From: Chara braunii
Taxonomy: Eukaryota > Streptophyta > Charophyceae > Charales > Characeae
Direction: 5' to 3'
DNA length: 64,000 nt
Assembly (NCBI GenBank): GCA_003427395.1
Contig: BFEA01000005.1
Coordinates: forward strand, 7,171,034-7,235,033
Shown piece after piece: positions 32,929 through 43,381 of the stretch. Numbering within the stretch: the first letter of the stretch is position 1; every line of letters starts with the position of its first letter. The position numbers and the translations under genes are program-made. The notes below the pieces were generated by a model. It did no database searches, was not told the DNA's origin, and worked only from the letters and a program-made list of their open reading frames with translations.

Positions 32929-35900
32929 ATGAGACGTGGGAGGAGGATGAATCCCAGGGCCTTGCTGATCTCTTCCTGTCCTTGCAGGAAAGAAAGAAGC
33001 ACAGGTCATACCTCATTCTACTTCGACCCTCTACCCTGGGAGCCAAGTTCAAAGGGCTCTTACACTATGGGGCTACTCGTAACTTTGTCTCCCAAGACGG
33101 TCAACAGGCTGCACTTGGGCCAGAGGCAGGTGAAGTTGCGACAACCTATTGAGGTTCGCATTGGCGACTCATCTACAGTCAGGATCACTACTCCTGTCAA
33201 GGGTCTTCCTGTAATCTTTGACAAGCAGAAAGAAATCAGGCATCGCCTGAATTTTTATGTGTTCCCTAATGTTCCCTTTGACCTTGTGTTTTCTCTGCAG
33301 TGGCTTAGTGCCACCAACCCCAGGATCGACTGGCAGATCCCTAGGGTTGAGCTACCTGAACGACATGGGGTTTATCGCCCTTGCATGCTCGTTGATGAGT
33401 ACCATCCGACCAGTAGCTGCTATTGTATGTGTGCTCACAATTTCATGCAACTTTCACGCCAGACTGACCACACCTGTCTGTTTGTGGCTTATGTCAAACA
33501 GACTGATGTGGAGACTGCTTTCTGTCCCTCTCAAATTCAGCATGTGGTTGACCGGTTCTCATACCTTATGCAGGAGCCTACTGGACTTGTCCACAGACAA
33601 ACCAAGCATAAGATTGAGCTCCTACCTGACTCAGTCCCTCCCAAGGGTCGGGTCTACAGGATGTCCCTTGCTGAACTTGACGAGCTCATAAAAAAGTTAG
33701 AGACCCTGACCGACATGGGCTGGATCCGGCCCAACACATCTGAATTTGAAGCACCAGTTCTCTTTGTTCCAAAGCGTAATGGTGAGTTCAGAATCTGTGT
33801 GGACTACAAGGTCTCAACAAGATCACGAGGAAGTCTACAGAGCCTCTTCCTCGGATCGATGATCTGTTGGACATGGTGTAGGGCTGCACTATTTTCAGCA
33901 AGGTCGACCTCAAATATGGTTATCACCAGATTGAGATGGCTGAAGGCGATGTCCACAAGACAACCTTCAAGACCAGGTATGGTACTTATGAGTACCTGGT
34001 CATTCCATTCGGTCTTTGCAATGCCCCTGGCACATTCCATACAGAGATGCATTGCATACTCAGGCCTTACCTGGACAAGGTCGTAGTTGTCTACTTGGAT
34101 GATATCCAGGTATTCAGTTGTTCTGTCGAGGAGCATGTGCAGCATCGGGCTCTGGTCCTCCAGGCTCTACAGGACAACCAATATAAGATCAACAGAGAGA
34201 AGTCCTCTTTTGGAGTGAACTTTGTTGTCTATCGTGGTCATGTCATATTTGGAGAGGGGTGGGCTCCTGAGGCAACTAAAGTTGCTGCTGTTCAGGACTG
34301 GCCGAAGCCTGTGAACATTCGAGATGTTCGGTTTTTCGTGGGTCTTGCATCATACTACAAGAATGAACTTCTCGTCTATTGCACCACCCCTGACTGACCT
34401 CACAAAGAAAGACACTTCCTTTTTCTGGACATCAGAATGTCAGGAGGCTTTTACACGTTTCAAGGAGGCCTTGATTCGTGCCCCTGTTCTGAAGTTACTT
34501 GACCCTACCTTGTCTTTTGTGCTCACCATTGATGCTAGTCAGTATGGTATAGGGGCGGTACTTCAGCAAGATGATGGGAATGGTCTGCAGCCTGTTGAGT
34601 ATATGAGCAAGAAGATAAAAACTAAGAAGCTGCAACACTCTACTTATGAGAAAGAGTTGTATGTTGTTGTGTCAACGCTCAAGCATTGGAAGCACTTCCT
34701 CCTGGGCAGGCACTTCAAGATCTTCTCAGATCACTCCACCCTTCAGTGGATGAAGTTCCAAGGAGAATTGAATGACAAGCTTGCTCGTTATATTCAGTTC
34801 ATTGACTTGTTTGACTTTGAACTGAAGCACAAAAAGGATTGCTACAATTGTGTGGTAGACGACCCGAGGTTTTTTTCCTGATCTCCTTCACTCACTCTTT
34901 TAGAGAGAAGACTCGTCAGAATGTTGCCCAACTACTGCCTGAGGACCCGATTTTTGGGCCCATTGTGAGGAACCTTCAGGATGATCCTGCCTCTGAACGA
35001 GGTTATACACTGGTTTCAAGACTGCAGTATACGTGCAGCAGAGAAGAGGAACGCCTGTGCATTCCTCTGGATCGCAAGCTGAGAACACTCTTCATGTGAG
35101 AGTGTCATGATGCTCGTGGTCATTTTGGTGCCCTCAAATCGTATGCGGCCTTGTCGTAGCGTTTCTTCTGGAAGGAGATGAGGAGTGATATGCTGCATTA
35201 TGTGGAAACCTGTGAGTTATGCCAAAGGAATAAGATAGTGCGTAGACCTCCCCTTGGCTTACCCAAACCACTACCTATTCTGGAGGCACCTGCACAATCA
35301 GTGTTTATTGATTTCATTGATCTGGGTAGGACCACTCCCCGTGGTATGCGTCAGGTTATGCTATGTGTGGGTTGGTTCTCCAAATATGCAGAGTTCATCC
35401 CCTTACCAGCTGAGGCTCGTATGCCTGCTGTTTAGGCAACTTTTGTTGACAGGTGGGTTACACATCATGGGCCACCCACCTCTAAAGTTAGTGATTGAAA
35501 TCCCAAAGTTTGCAGCAATGAATGACAATCCTATTGTAGGGATTACCTTCATTCTCGCTTGGACATGACATCTGGACGTCATCCTGAAGCCAATGGTCAG
35601 TGATGAACCAGATTCTTTTCTAGCTGATGCGTCCTGTGATCAGTCCAGACCAGAAGGACTGGGTTCTTCATTTGAGTCGTGCACAGCTTGTGCATAACAC
35701 TTTTGTACACTCCTCTACACGCTTTACACCCTACCGGTTGCACTGGGGTCGTGAGCCTCGACAGCCTCTTGATGATATCATCGACAAGGCTACCCCTACG
35801 TTGATGCCAGGAACTGCAGAGTTCACCAGATGTTACCGTGTGGACATTGAGCGCACCCGTGCCAACCTGCTCAAAGACCAAAAGGCTATGATTCAACAGA

Positions 35901-36355
35901 CTAACAGGCACAGGCGTCCCTCTATTATTCACACAGGTGACGGGGTGTGGGTACTCGGTTCTGAGCTCTCACTTGAGGAGGACATCTCACCCAGGTTGTT
36001 GCCACGATACATGGGTCCATGGCAAGTTTTAGATACAGTGGGAGCTGATCCCTTTGGACCATCCTATGCTGTGGATGTCCTTCTGCATCTACAAACCTAC
36101 CCTGTCTTTCATGCATCTAAGTTGTTGTCGTTCACATCAGCTGATGCCTTTCCAAACAGACCCCCTCAATTTGATCTCCCGATCCCTGGCAAGGGATATG
36201 AGGTGGAATCAATTGAGGATGAGATAGGTACAAGCCCAAACAAACAGTACCTTGTGAAATTTTGCTACCAGCTGCATACTGAAGACTGTTGGTTTACTCG
36301 CAAGGAACTTCTTAAAACCACTAAGTTTGTTGTCCTCAAATATGAGGCAGCTTAG
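32929..36355 (+). pseudogene. pol: Gypsy pol of element B, many breaks
   Basis: Domains follow the gypsy order over several frames. The protease region keeps GATRNFVS, but the catalytic DSG-type site reads HYG (about 33058-33070), so the Asp is lost. RT has GYHQIEMAEGDVHKTTF, IPFGLCNAPGTFH and YLDD (33936-34150). RNase H has TIDASQYGIGAVLQQDDG (about 34527-34580). Integrase has CELCQRNK, FIDFIDLG, a damaged second Asp region and RHPEANGQ before a stop. 35627-36355 is the C-terminal integrase domain (LLPRYMGPWQVLD, TYPVFHASKLL) and is the longest clean frame. Not active. Confidence 0.85.
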
Positions 36356-36410
36356 AAGGGTCAACCCCTTCGCCGCTCTGCACGCCTACGCCCCTAGCTC
36401 GGAGGTCCTC

Positions 36411-36428
36411 GCTCTGGGGGAGGGTAGG
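36411..36428 (+). promoter_or_regulatory. Polypurine tract of element B
   Basis: GCTCTGGGGGAGGGTAGG lies just before the right LTR, in the place where plus-strand priming occurs in LTR elements. Confidence 0.65.
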
Positions 36429-36430
36429 TC

Positions 36431-37694
36431 TACAATGACTTGGTGGTTCCAGTGGCTTATAGTCTCTCTCGTCGAGGCTGTACCATAGGTAGGATAGATT
36501 CGTAATTTTGTTTGGCTGTGGGCTAATCGAGAGACCTACCTGTAGGAAAATTCTTGAGGGATATATCTGTAAACTTCGGGAAAATACAAGCCCGCGCTAA
36601 CTAAAATTACCTACAGCTACCCTAACTGCGAATAGCAAGCCCGAGCTACCCCTAGGACAGACAGGCCCTAACGGCCTATGCTGATAGACGGTCCTATAGC
36701 CTATAGTCGGGAAGGTAGAGGTCAAGAGGCCGAAATGGAAATGGTACCGGTTGGTCCAATCAGTCCGGTCCAGGTCGTGTCCAGGCTAGTGTAGGTTATA
36801 CATAGGAGGACATCGGTTCAGGGATTTTGGCAGTTGGTATCGTGTACATTGTTGTTGCTGTACAATGCGTGAACTGGAAGTGGTGACAATTTTCGCGTTG
36901 AGGAGGACAGTCATAGCTGGACCTTCGGAGTGTCGGCCATAGCTGGGACCGGCGCTGTACTCTGATAGCACGTGGGGCTGTTTTGAAGTCTAGGCTATTC
37001 GAAGTCTGCTGGAGGCGAGAGAAGTTGGTGCCCTGCTGGACCCTCCTCAGGAGTAGGGTTTCAGTGTGTTGGCGCTGCAGCCATAGCTGCAGATTTCTTC
37101 CTCAGAGAGTATCTTTGTTAGGAGAGGTGGCGCTGCTGCAGACTTCCACCCGGGAAGTCATTTGGCACTTCATCATCATCAGACACTGTGGCACTGATCT
37201 TCTTCTTCATCCTTTGAGAGGCGCTTGGCCTCAGAGGCCTGTTTCAGGGTGGCGCTTTCCTATGGAGGCAGTATCTGGGTGGTGCTTGATGTTTCAAGCA
37301 CTCAGGGGTAGTTTTAGCGGTTACTTAGGGTTGGAGGGTGAAGCGCTGCTCATTTCTGAGCAGCGCACCATGGTTTTGGGGTTCTTCTGGCATTTTGGGA
37401 CTCGAATTTAATAAACAGTGTGTATACTATGTGTGGACTATCATTGCTTCATTGTTTCCTGGATGTGATCTACTTGGCTTTCCTTTGTGACTGGTTGTGA
37501 GGACCCTGTGGAGCGAAGTGCACTTTTAGTGTTCTCTGTCAGATCGCATGGTCAAGTCTTCCACTGTGTTTCTCTCTCCCTGTGTTGTGTGATACTCCCA
37601 TCCTCTCCCCTTCCTTCTGTGTATGTATGGGGATACCTGGAAGTCTATGTGTGCGAGTGTTGTCATCTGACAACAAACAACCACGTTCATAACA
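36431..37694 (+). repeat. 3' LTR of element B
   Basis: 1264 bp. It starts TACAATGACTTG where the 5' LTR has TGCAATGACTTG, so the terminal TG is mutated. It ends CATAACA like the partner. Confidence 0.9.
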
Positions 37695-37752
37695 CAGAAA
37701 GCAAGTGGAAACAAGAAGGGGACCAAAACCCTGGACCAATTTATATCTATAT

Positions 37753-37945
37753 ATGTCAGTTTGTCACAACCCCTCATTTGTTGCCCTCTTCTCACTCTCT
37801 GCCCACGGTTTACAAGGCGGTTCTGTTTGATGATATATGAGTCGGTGAAACTCCGATGAAAACAGTTTGTCACAGCCCCTTGTTTATTGTCCTCTTCTCC
37901 CTCTCTGCCTATGGTTTGCCGAACAGCTCAGTTTGACAATATATA
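37753..37945 (+). repeat. Tandem units derived from the hammerhead repeat
   Basis: Two units of about 107 bp each start CAGTTTGTCACA and run through TGTTGCCCTCTTCTC or TATTGTCCTCTTCTC to a GATATAT-like end. Between them lies ATATATGAGTCGGTGAAAC then TCCGATGAAAACAG (about 37835-37865), a hammerhead-like stem II. The first core box reads ATATGAG instead of CTGATGA, so catalysis is not expected. The arrangement matches the tail of the repeat at 21068 and 51111. Confidence 0.7.
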
Positions 37946-38059
37946 AACATATCTATATATCCTACGCATGTGACGCGTCTCTCTCAGTGGTTCCGACGCA
38001 TGCTGCGATGGTCATGCAATTTCTTCTTCGTCCCCACGATGCTCTCGTCTTGCCCCTGC

Positions 38060-38310
38060 TTGTGTATCTGCTTCTGCCGCAGTTTCCACTGCTGCAGTCT
38101 CCACTCCTGCAGTTTCCACAGTTGCAGTGTCCACCGTTGCGGTTTCCACTGTTGCAGTGTCCACTTCTGCAGTTTCCACGGTTTCCGCTGCTGCAGTGTC
38201 CACTCTGTCCGTTGCTGCAGTTTCCATTGGTCCAGTTTCCACTGCTCTAGTTTCCGCTGCTGCAGTTTCTACTGCTGCGGTTTCCACTGCTGCAGTTTTC
38301 AATACAACAG
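38060..38310 (+). repeat. 15-bp coding-type minisatellite (GCTGCAGTTTCCACT)
   Basis: About 15 units of GCTGCAGTTTCCACT and close variants. In the 38127 frame they read as AVST-x pentapeptides, and on the minus strand as VETAA-type pentapeptides. A 15-bp period keeps all frames open. Confidence 0.8.
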
Positions 38311-38509
38311 TTTCCCTAACTGTAATTCCCCCTACTTTAGTTTTTATTGCTACAGCTTCCTGTCCTGCAGCTCCAATGCAAAGAACATCACAATCTCTCT
38401 GACACTCACGTCCTTTGCTCCGAAATCTTGCCCAATGCACCCCCCTCTCATCTTTGTCTGTGCTTGGCCATAGACAACTGCATTCCTCCTCACCACCCCC
38501 ATCTCCTCC

Positions 38510-39223
38510 ATGGTCTCGCTTGCAAACAGACTCTCCAGTTTCCATTGTTCCCATTGTTCGACTTGTATTGCTAGGTACAAGTTCAGCTTCTGTTTGCAAA
38601 ACACTACTCTTGTTGTGTATCACCGACGACATCCGCGACATCGTCACTTGTTCAGGGATCAACAACCTGTTTCTTTGTCTGCCCCGATTCTCTTTGTGCC
38701 TCCTCCACAAGTTGTTGCGGTTCCTTTGTTTCAAACGGCGATATCTGCTCCTATGCCTCCTGCAGACAGTCCAGCTGCCTGCAGGCCGCCACCAGTCCCT
38801 ACTCAGGATGCAGGCGCTGCCCATAGTACACTCCCGACTCCAGGTACAGTCCCCATTCAGGATGCAACCCTAAACATTGAGGGATTGGAACATGATCTGC
38901 CCGGATTGCAGTTGACCCCACAAGGCGTAGACCACATGGGGGATCTGCAAATGGCTGACCAGCATTGTTCGGATGAACCACAATTTTGTGCTCCGCCATG
39001 CGCAGACCACATGTTCGATCTGCAAATGACTAACCAACAAACAACCCAACATAGTTTGGGCTTGCAACACCATCTGGGTGATCTGCAAATTGTTGGCCAG
39101 CATCCAACAAACCAGCTTGAGAACCTCATCAATCTTTGTGGTATGACAACAGCTAATATCTGTCTTCACATTCTCCATCGCCCTTTTTATAGACCATCAG
39201 ACTTCCTTGCAATCACCCTTTAG
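38510..39223 (+). CDS. Hypothetical protein, Pro/Gln/His-rich with DLQM repeats
   Basis: I do not recognise this family. The frame has a Pro/Ala/Val-rich middle (PPPQVVAVPLFQTAISAPMP) and, from about residue 140, three imperfect repeats: VDHMGDLQMADQ, ADHMFDLQMTNQ and HHLGDLQIVGQ. The repeats are similar at protein level while differing at DNA level, which favours this strand and frame as coding. The first 40 codons look less protein-like, so the true start or a splice acceptor may be near 38640. It may belong with the pentapeptide repeat upstream as exons of one gene. It ends before the retroelement block. Confidence 0.35.
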   Translation: MVSLANRLSSFHCSHCSTCIARYKFSFCLQNTTLVVYHRRHPRHRHLFRDQQPVSLSAPILFVPPPQVVAVPLFQTAISAPMPPADSPAACRPPPVPTQDAGAAHSTLPTPGTVPIQDATLNIEGLEHDLPGLQLTPQGVDHMGDLQMADQHCSDEPQFCAPPCADHMFDLQMTNQQTTQHSLGLQHHLGDLQIVGQHPTNQLENLINLCGMTTANICLHILHRPFYRPSDFLAITL

Positions 39224-39396
39224 CTTCATGCTGATCTTCCCCAATGACAGCCAGAGGATTGTAATTATACCAGCAAGGAGGCTTTACCATTGCTGTCCTA
39301 CAATCAGCAATGAGGGACCGTCAACTTGAACTACGCAATGCTCGAGCAGGTGAGTGGTTTAATCCATCCCACATCTCTGCCTGCATTGTGCACGGC

Positions 39397-39535
39397 TGTA
39401 GCGGACCTGTGGTTGGCCTGTGACACCAGCTCCTTGGCCTGTTCTCACAGGCCTGTGTTGTATTCGGGGTAGTCCAGTCCAGGCCGGTACCTCTGTCGAT
39501 ACCAGCCAGTCCAGTCCAGTCAGTCCGCTGGGGAA
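39397..39535 (+). repeat. Dispersed 140-bp repeat, copy 1
   Basis: GCGGACCT...GTTGGCCTGTGA to CAGTCCGCTGGGG, nearly identical to 49777-49904. It contains GGTACC-centred partial inverted symmetry and an internal GGCCTG...CAGGCC pair. No coding role is evident. Confidence 0.75.
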
Positions 39536-39632
39536 GTCCAGTCCAGGCCGCACACGCACGCCGCACACGCACGCGCCACATGCCCACGCTGCCCGGACCC
39601 CAGATTATTTATTATCAAGATCCGGGATGCTG

Positions 39633-39712
39633 CAGCTGCCAGGGTTTGAACCTGGGCAGCTGCTGGCTATGCGCGTGCGTAGCCACCTCTATAACACACT
39701 GGCCACAGTGTG
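39633..39712 (-). other. tRNA-like sequence (possible SINE head)
   Basis: On the minus strand: an A-box-like TGGCCAGTGTGTTATAGAGG, a 5-bp stem GGCTA/TAGCC with a 10-base loop, and a T arm CCAGG TTCAAAC CCTGG (39639-39655) with a canonical T loop. The acceptor stem does not pair well, so I do not call a functional tRNA. Confidence 0.3.
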
Positions 39713-40179
39713 TGCATGGCCTGCTAAGGCGACACGCTGGTGTTGAAGACGTGTCGTGCCAACTATTTACACCACCACCCCCCGTCGAGCACCGGCCAGC
39801 ACAACAGCAGCGGGCAGGCAACTATTTCCCCTCCCCCCCCCTCTTCCCCCCCAGCGGCGGTGGGGAGACACCGTGGCTACTGCTGCCTGTGCCCGTGCCC
39901 ATCTGCAGTGCCACGTAGCAGCCTGCTGTGCCACGTGGCAGCCTGCTGTGGACTGTGAAGACCCCCTAATCAAGGGCTGCTCTACAGTGGTGAGGGTCTG
40001 CTCACACATCACACCTTGGATCTGCAGTGTTGCTGCTAGGGGCTGATCAAGATCTCAGCCCCCTCCCTTCTCCAGTTGGCTTGCTGCAGTGAAGGCCAAG
40101 ACCCTCCTGGTCTTGGTATACCTTGTGCCCTTGGAGATGCCAAGGGCCAGGTATCACCTCTCTCTTCCCTGCCCCCTAC

Positions 40180-40720
40180 TAATCCACTTTCTCTACCTTT
40201 TCTCTCTCTCTTACTCACCCCCTCTACTTCTTCCTCTTCTACCTCACTCACTTCCTTCTAATCACTCTCACTACTCNTACCCCTCTCCCCACCCCACCTT
40301 TTCTCCCACCACCCACTATTTTACTCTATTTTATTCATTTATTTTCTTTTCTTTCTCCTCTTTTCTCTTTGCTTCTTGATTCCTCTCCACCTTTCCCATC
40401 CCTTTCTCACCCATTCTCTCACCCTCCTCCCCCCCAACTACAACCCCATCACCCCCTCACCTTCCACTTCCATCCTTTTCTCTTTCTTACCTATGTCTCT
40501 TTTCCTTCTTCACTTTTTCATCCCCTTTCTCCCCCAATTTCGAATTTTTTGTGTTTTTCTTATTTTTATCTTTTTTTTGATTTATATTGCCTCCTTTTTC
40601 CAAAAATTCGAATTACCTTATTCCCCCCCTTCTTTTCTTATTTCTGATTCATTTCATTTTATTTTTATTTATTCTGAAAATTTGAATTTCTTTGCGGCAC
40701 CCTTAAATCTGATTAGGAGT
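40180..40720 (+). repeat. C/T-rich low-complexity tract with one N
   Basis: Over 500 bases dominated by T and C, with an N at 40276. Open frames here are Pro/Ser/Phe-rich and do not look like proteins. Confidence 0.8.
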
Positions 40721-40767
40721 TAGTCATTCTTGCTTTCGGCACACATTTTGACCCCGAGGGGGTAAGG

Positions 40768-40864
40768 AAGTGCTGTCGAAATTTTCTCATTTTACTTAGC
40801 CTTTCTTCTTGACGGAAGTGCTGTCGAAATTTTCTCATTTTACTTAGCCTTTCTTCTTGACGGC
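40768..40864 (+). repeat. Two tandem units of 49 bp
   Basis: GGAAGTGCTGTCGAAATTTT ... TTCTTCTTGAC occurs twice in succession, and a partial third version follows (CGAAATGTTTTCGAAATTTT). Confidence 0.8.
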
Positions 40865-41160
40865 ACACTTCGGTCCCATGGGGGTAACGAAATGTTTTCG
40901 AAATTTTTGGAAAATCCAGCACTTAATTTCTCTTCACCTCCTCATCTACTTATTATTTATTTGATTATTTCTTTATTTATTATTTAACATAAATAAATAT
41001 TATTTTTCTTTTCACATTTTGTTTCCTTATTTCTTTAATTATTTTTATTTTTCTCTCAAAATTTCATTGTTTTTTTTTTTTTTTTTCGCCTCCCACCCGT
41101 GCTTGCTATTTTATTTTCTTGATTAGGTCATCGGTACCCTAGCCTGATCACTCAAACTCC

Positions 41161-41205
41161 GGTTAGGGTTTTCTTAGGGTTTTTCTAGGGTTTAGGGTTC
41201 TCCTA
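41161..41205 (+). repeat. Telomere-like TTTAGGG repeat
   Basis: GGTTAGGG, TTTTCTTAGGG, TTTTTCTAGGG, TTTAGGG, TTCTCC follow one another: a degenerate run of the plant-type telomeric unit. It is too short and impure for a chromosome end. Confidence 0.55.
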
Positions 41206-41247
41206 ACCCCCCTACTTCCCCTTTCCATTCGGGCACCCTGGACTCGA

Positions 41248-41506
41248 TGTCGAGCGCATCGGTCCCGCACGGGGACCCTCCCGGCCGCGTCACGCAGGAT
41301 TTTGCAGGACTTGTCGCGGAGAGCGTTTGCCGCTCCGGCCGAGTGCGCCAGCCGTACCTCTCGCGAGCCCCTACGACAGGACAGGGTCACGCGAGGCACC
41401 GGCTGACGCACTCGGTCGGAGCGGCAAACGCTCTCCGCGACAAGTCCTGCAAAATCCTGCGTGACGCGGCCGGGAGGGTCCCCGTGCGGGACCGATGCGC
41501 TCGACA
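41248..41506. repeat. Near-perfect palindrome, 107-bp arms
   Basis: The left arm 41248-41354 and right arm 41400-41506 are inverted copies with two differences, around a 45-bp centre. The whole block starts TGTCGAGCGCATCGG and ends CCGATGCGCTCGACA, so its ends have the TG...CA form of an LTR. The right arm ends three bases before a primer site. A third partial copy is at 43747-43780. Confidence 0.9.
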
Positions 41507-41508
41507 GG

Positions 41509-41527
41509 TGGCGCCGTTGCCGGGGAT
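41509..41527 (+). promoter_or_regulatory. Primer binding site of element C
   Basis: TGGCGCCGTTGCCGGGGAT is the primer site used by Athila/Calypso-like plant gypsy elements, complementary to a tRNA-Asp 3' end. It begins two bases after the LTR-like CA and points toward the gag at 41846. Confidence 0.75.
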
Positions 41528-41845
41528 CTTAGCTGCCTACCAGGGTCCTTAAGAGAATGAACCCAGGTTAAGTGCAGGCTGATGATCCAGGCAAAACGAC
41601 AAAGGTTATAGGTTGTATGGGCTTATATAAGAGGACCGTATATGAAGTTATAATAAGACTGAGCGATGTATAGTGCGACTAAAGGTTGTATCTTGGGCGT
41701 GAATAACTAATGGTAGAGCGGTTAGCTAAACTTAGAAGTAGAGTGGTCAAGAATGATGTAGGGCAAGCCCTCTGAAACTTGACGAACTGCTTACCGGTCT
41801 ATCCCTTGTTACTCCTGTCAGGTTGGTTAGCAGAAAGAGCTGAAG

Positions 41846-43381
41846 ATGCCGGATGCAGATGGAATCGAGCGGGGCCTGGCAGCTACGCCAGCAGACTTCG
41901 TCAATGCCCTTGAAAAAAGGGAGTTGGCACGGCTACAGGTACCAAAGGTTGACATCTTCCATTTTGAAGGAGAGAGGGTGTCGAAATGGCTGGAGCTCCT
42001 GGAACAGGTTACGGCCGAGGTGCCTGAGGTAGATAAGTTTAAGTTCCTACCTCGATATATCTTGTCGGAAACCCGGCCCGAAGTAATGAAAGTAGGTGCT
42101 GAAGCAGGGGGAGACTGGACAAAGTTTAAGGCTGAGATGCAAAGGCGATTCAAGTTAGGGGATGGCTTGCTGACTAAGACAGATTTGGAGATGCTGCAGC
42201 GGGATGAATTCTCCATAGTAGGGGCCTTCGCCACAACATTCGAGAAGATGGTAAGGAAAGTCCCAGGGTTGGCGGAGGAGGAACAGTGTGCCACTTTCCT
42301 GGGGCACTTTAAGAATTGGGAGGCCTCGTTGTTAACCAAGAAGGCTGCGTCAGGACAGAAACTGACCTGGGCCGCCATAAAGGAAGGCGTGATAGAAGGA
42401 GAACTGGACCAAGTAGACATCTTCCAGATGAAACAGGCTAGGAAGAAAAGGAAGGCCTTAGACGCTACGACGAGTGATGGGCGCGACTTCAAGAAAATGG
42501 TGGAGGATGCGGTGGCCCAACTTGATGCAGCGAAGGAGGCAAGAAGAAAAACTATGGCGGCACCACAGACCCAAGGTAAAGCAAAGAAAGCGGTGGTGCA
42601 GGAGGAAGAAGAAGAGGAAGAGGAAGAGGAGCCCGAGCCGCAGAAGCTGACAAAGGCTCAAAGGAAAGCAAGGAATTCGGCTCAAGGGGGGCAAGGTTTA
42701 GGGAGGGGTCAGGTCCCACAAGTTGTAGCCATGTCGCCCCCTGAGTCACCTAGTCAAGCTGCACCAGCACACTATGGGCCGTGGCCAGGTTGTGGACCTT
42801 CAAGCCACTGGCATGGACATTGCTCATACGCCCCATGGCCACAGAGTGGGCCGCATGGGTCATGTGTCGGACCACCGATGAGCATGGCTTCCTGCGGCTT
42901 CCCGGGGCCCCAAGCGCAGCAAGTAAGTCACCCAAACCCACCGCCAAACCAACCGCCAAACCAACCCCAGCAGTCAGCCCCACAAGGGTCACAAGGCAAT
43001 CAAGGCGGTGGACGAGGACAAAATCAAGGGTGGGGCCGAGGACGAGGGAATGGTGGCCGGGGAGGAAACGGCAGAGGGAATGGTGGTGGTAACGCTGCAG
43101 GCGGGGGAAGCGAGGGCTGGACAGCATCCGGGAGTCAAGGTGGCCAGGAAGGTGGAAGAGGTGCTGGCAGGGGGAGAATAGATTGGAGGAACGCCATTTG
43201 TAGGCACTGCGGGAAGAAAGGTCACACTATCAAGTTCTGCCATGTCCGGAGAAACGATGAGGACGAAGGCCTAATCAGCACCAACTATGATGGGGATATG
43301 TACGACAAGTGGGGGTACCACCTTGATCCAAGGGCCCCAGGTGGGACAAGGAAGGAGGCTACGACGAGCCGAGGCAGGTGA
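41846..43381 (+). CDS. gag: Intact gag of element C, 511 residues
   Basis: One uninterrupted frame encodes a complete gag. Residues 1-190 form a capsid-like region (FHFEGERVSKWLELLEQVT, DWTKFKAEMQRRFKLGDG, WEASLLTKK). Residues 195-275 are a charged helix with an acidic run. Residues 290-420 are Pro/Gln/Gly-rich, with an RGG-type stretch (GRGRGNGGRGGNGRGNGG). A CCHC zinc knuckle CRHCGKKGHTIKFC lies near 452-465. Gag would assemble particles around element RNA. A second frame (43287-43670) overlaps the end. No protease, RT or integrase follows, so the element would depend on others. Intact gag with no pol is a known layout of non-autonomous LTR elements. Confidence 0.85.
   Translation: MPDADGIERGLAATPADFVNALEKRELARLQVPKVDIFHFEGERVSKWLELLEQVTAEVPEVDKFKFLPRYILSETRPEVMKVGAEAGGDWTKFKAEMQRRFKLGDGLLTKTDLEMLQRDEFSIVGAFATTFEKMVRKVPGLAEEEQCATFLGHFKNWEASLLTKKAASGQKLTWAAIKEGVIEGELDQVDIFQMKQARKKRKALDATTSDGRDFKKMVEDAVAQLDAAKEARRKTMAAPQTQGKAKKAVVQEEEEEEEEEEPEPQKLTKAQRKARNSAQGGQGLGRGQVPQVVAMSPPESPSQAAPAHYGPWPGCGPSSHWHGHCSYAPWPQSGPHGSCVGPPMSMASCGFPGPQAQQVSHPNPPPNQPPNQPQQSAPQGSQGNQGGGRGQNQGWGRGRGNGGRGGNGRGNGGGNAAGGGSEGWTASGSQGGQEGGRGAGRGRIDWRNAICRHCGKKGHTIKFCHVRRNDEDEGLISTNYDGDMYDKWGYHLDPRAPGGTRKEATTSRGR

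Larger units (their letters stand above)
28565..37694 (+). mobile_element. Ty3/gypsy LTR retrotransposon B
   Basis: A 9.1-kb element on the plus strand with paired LTRs (1244 and 1264 bp), a primer site after the left LTR, a long leader, gag at 31.3-32.8 kb, pol at 32.9-36.4 kb and a purine-rich tract before the right LTR. CAGA flanks both ends (28561-28564 and 37695-37698), a possible 4-bp target duplication. Pol is broken by stops and frameshifts, and the protease active site is lost. It belongs to the same integrase lineage as A and F. Confidence 0.9.

Noticed and set aside
38012-38824. 270-codon minus-strand frame with VETAA repeats
   Set aside because: The 15-bp minisatellite keeps every frame open; the non-repeat part has no protein-like features and opposes the better supported plus-strand frame.
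39633-39712. A functional tRNA gene
   Set aside because: T arm and A box are fair, but no acceptor stem or proper anticodon loop forms; kept only as tRNA-like.
40089-40723. Pro/Ser/Phe-rich frames
   Set aside because: They lie in a C/T-only tract with an N and show no amino-acid pattern beyond base composition.
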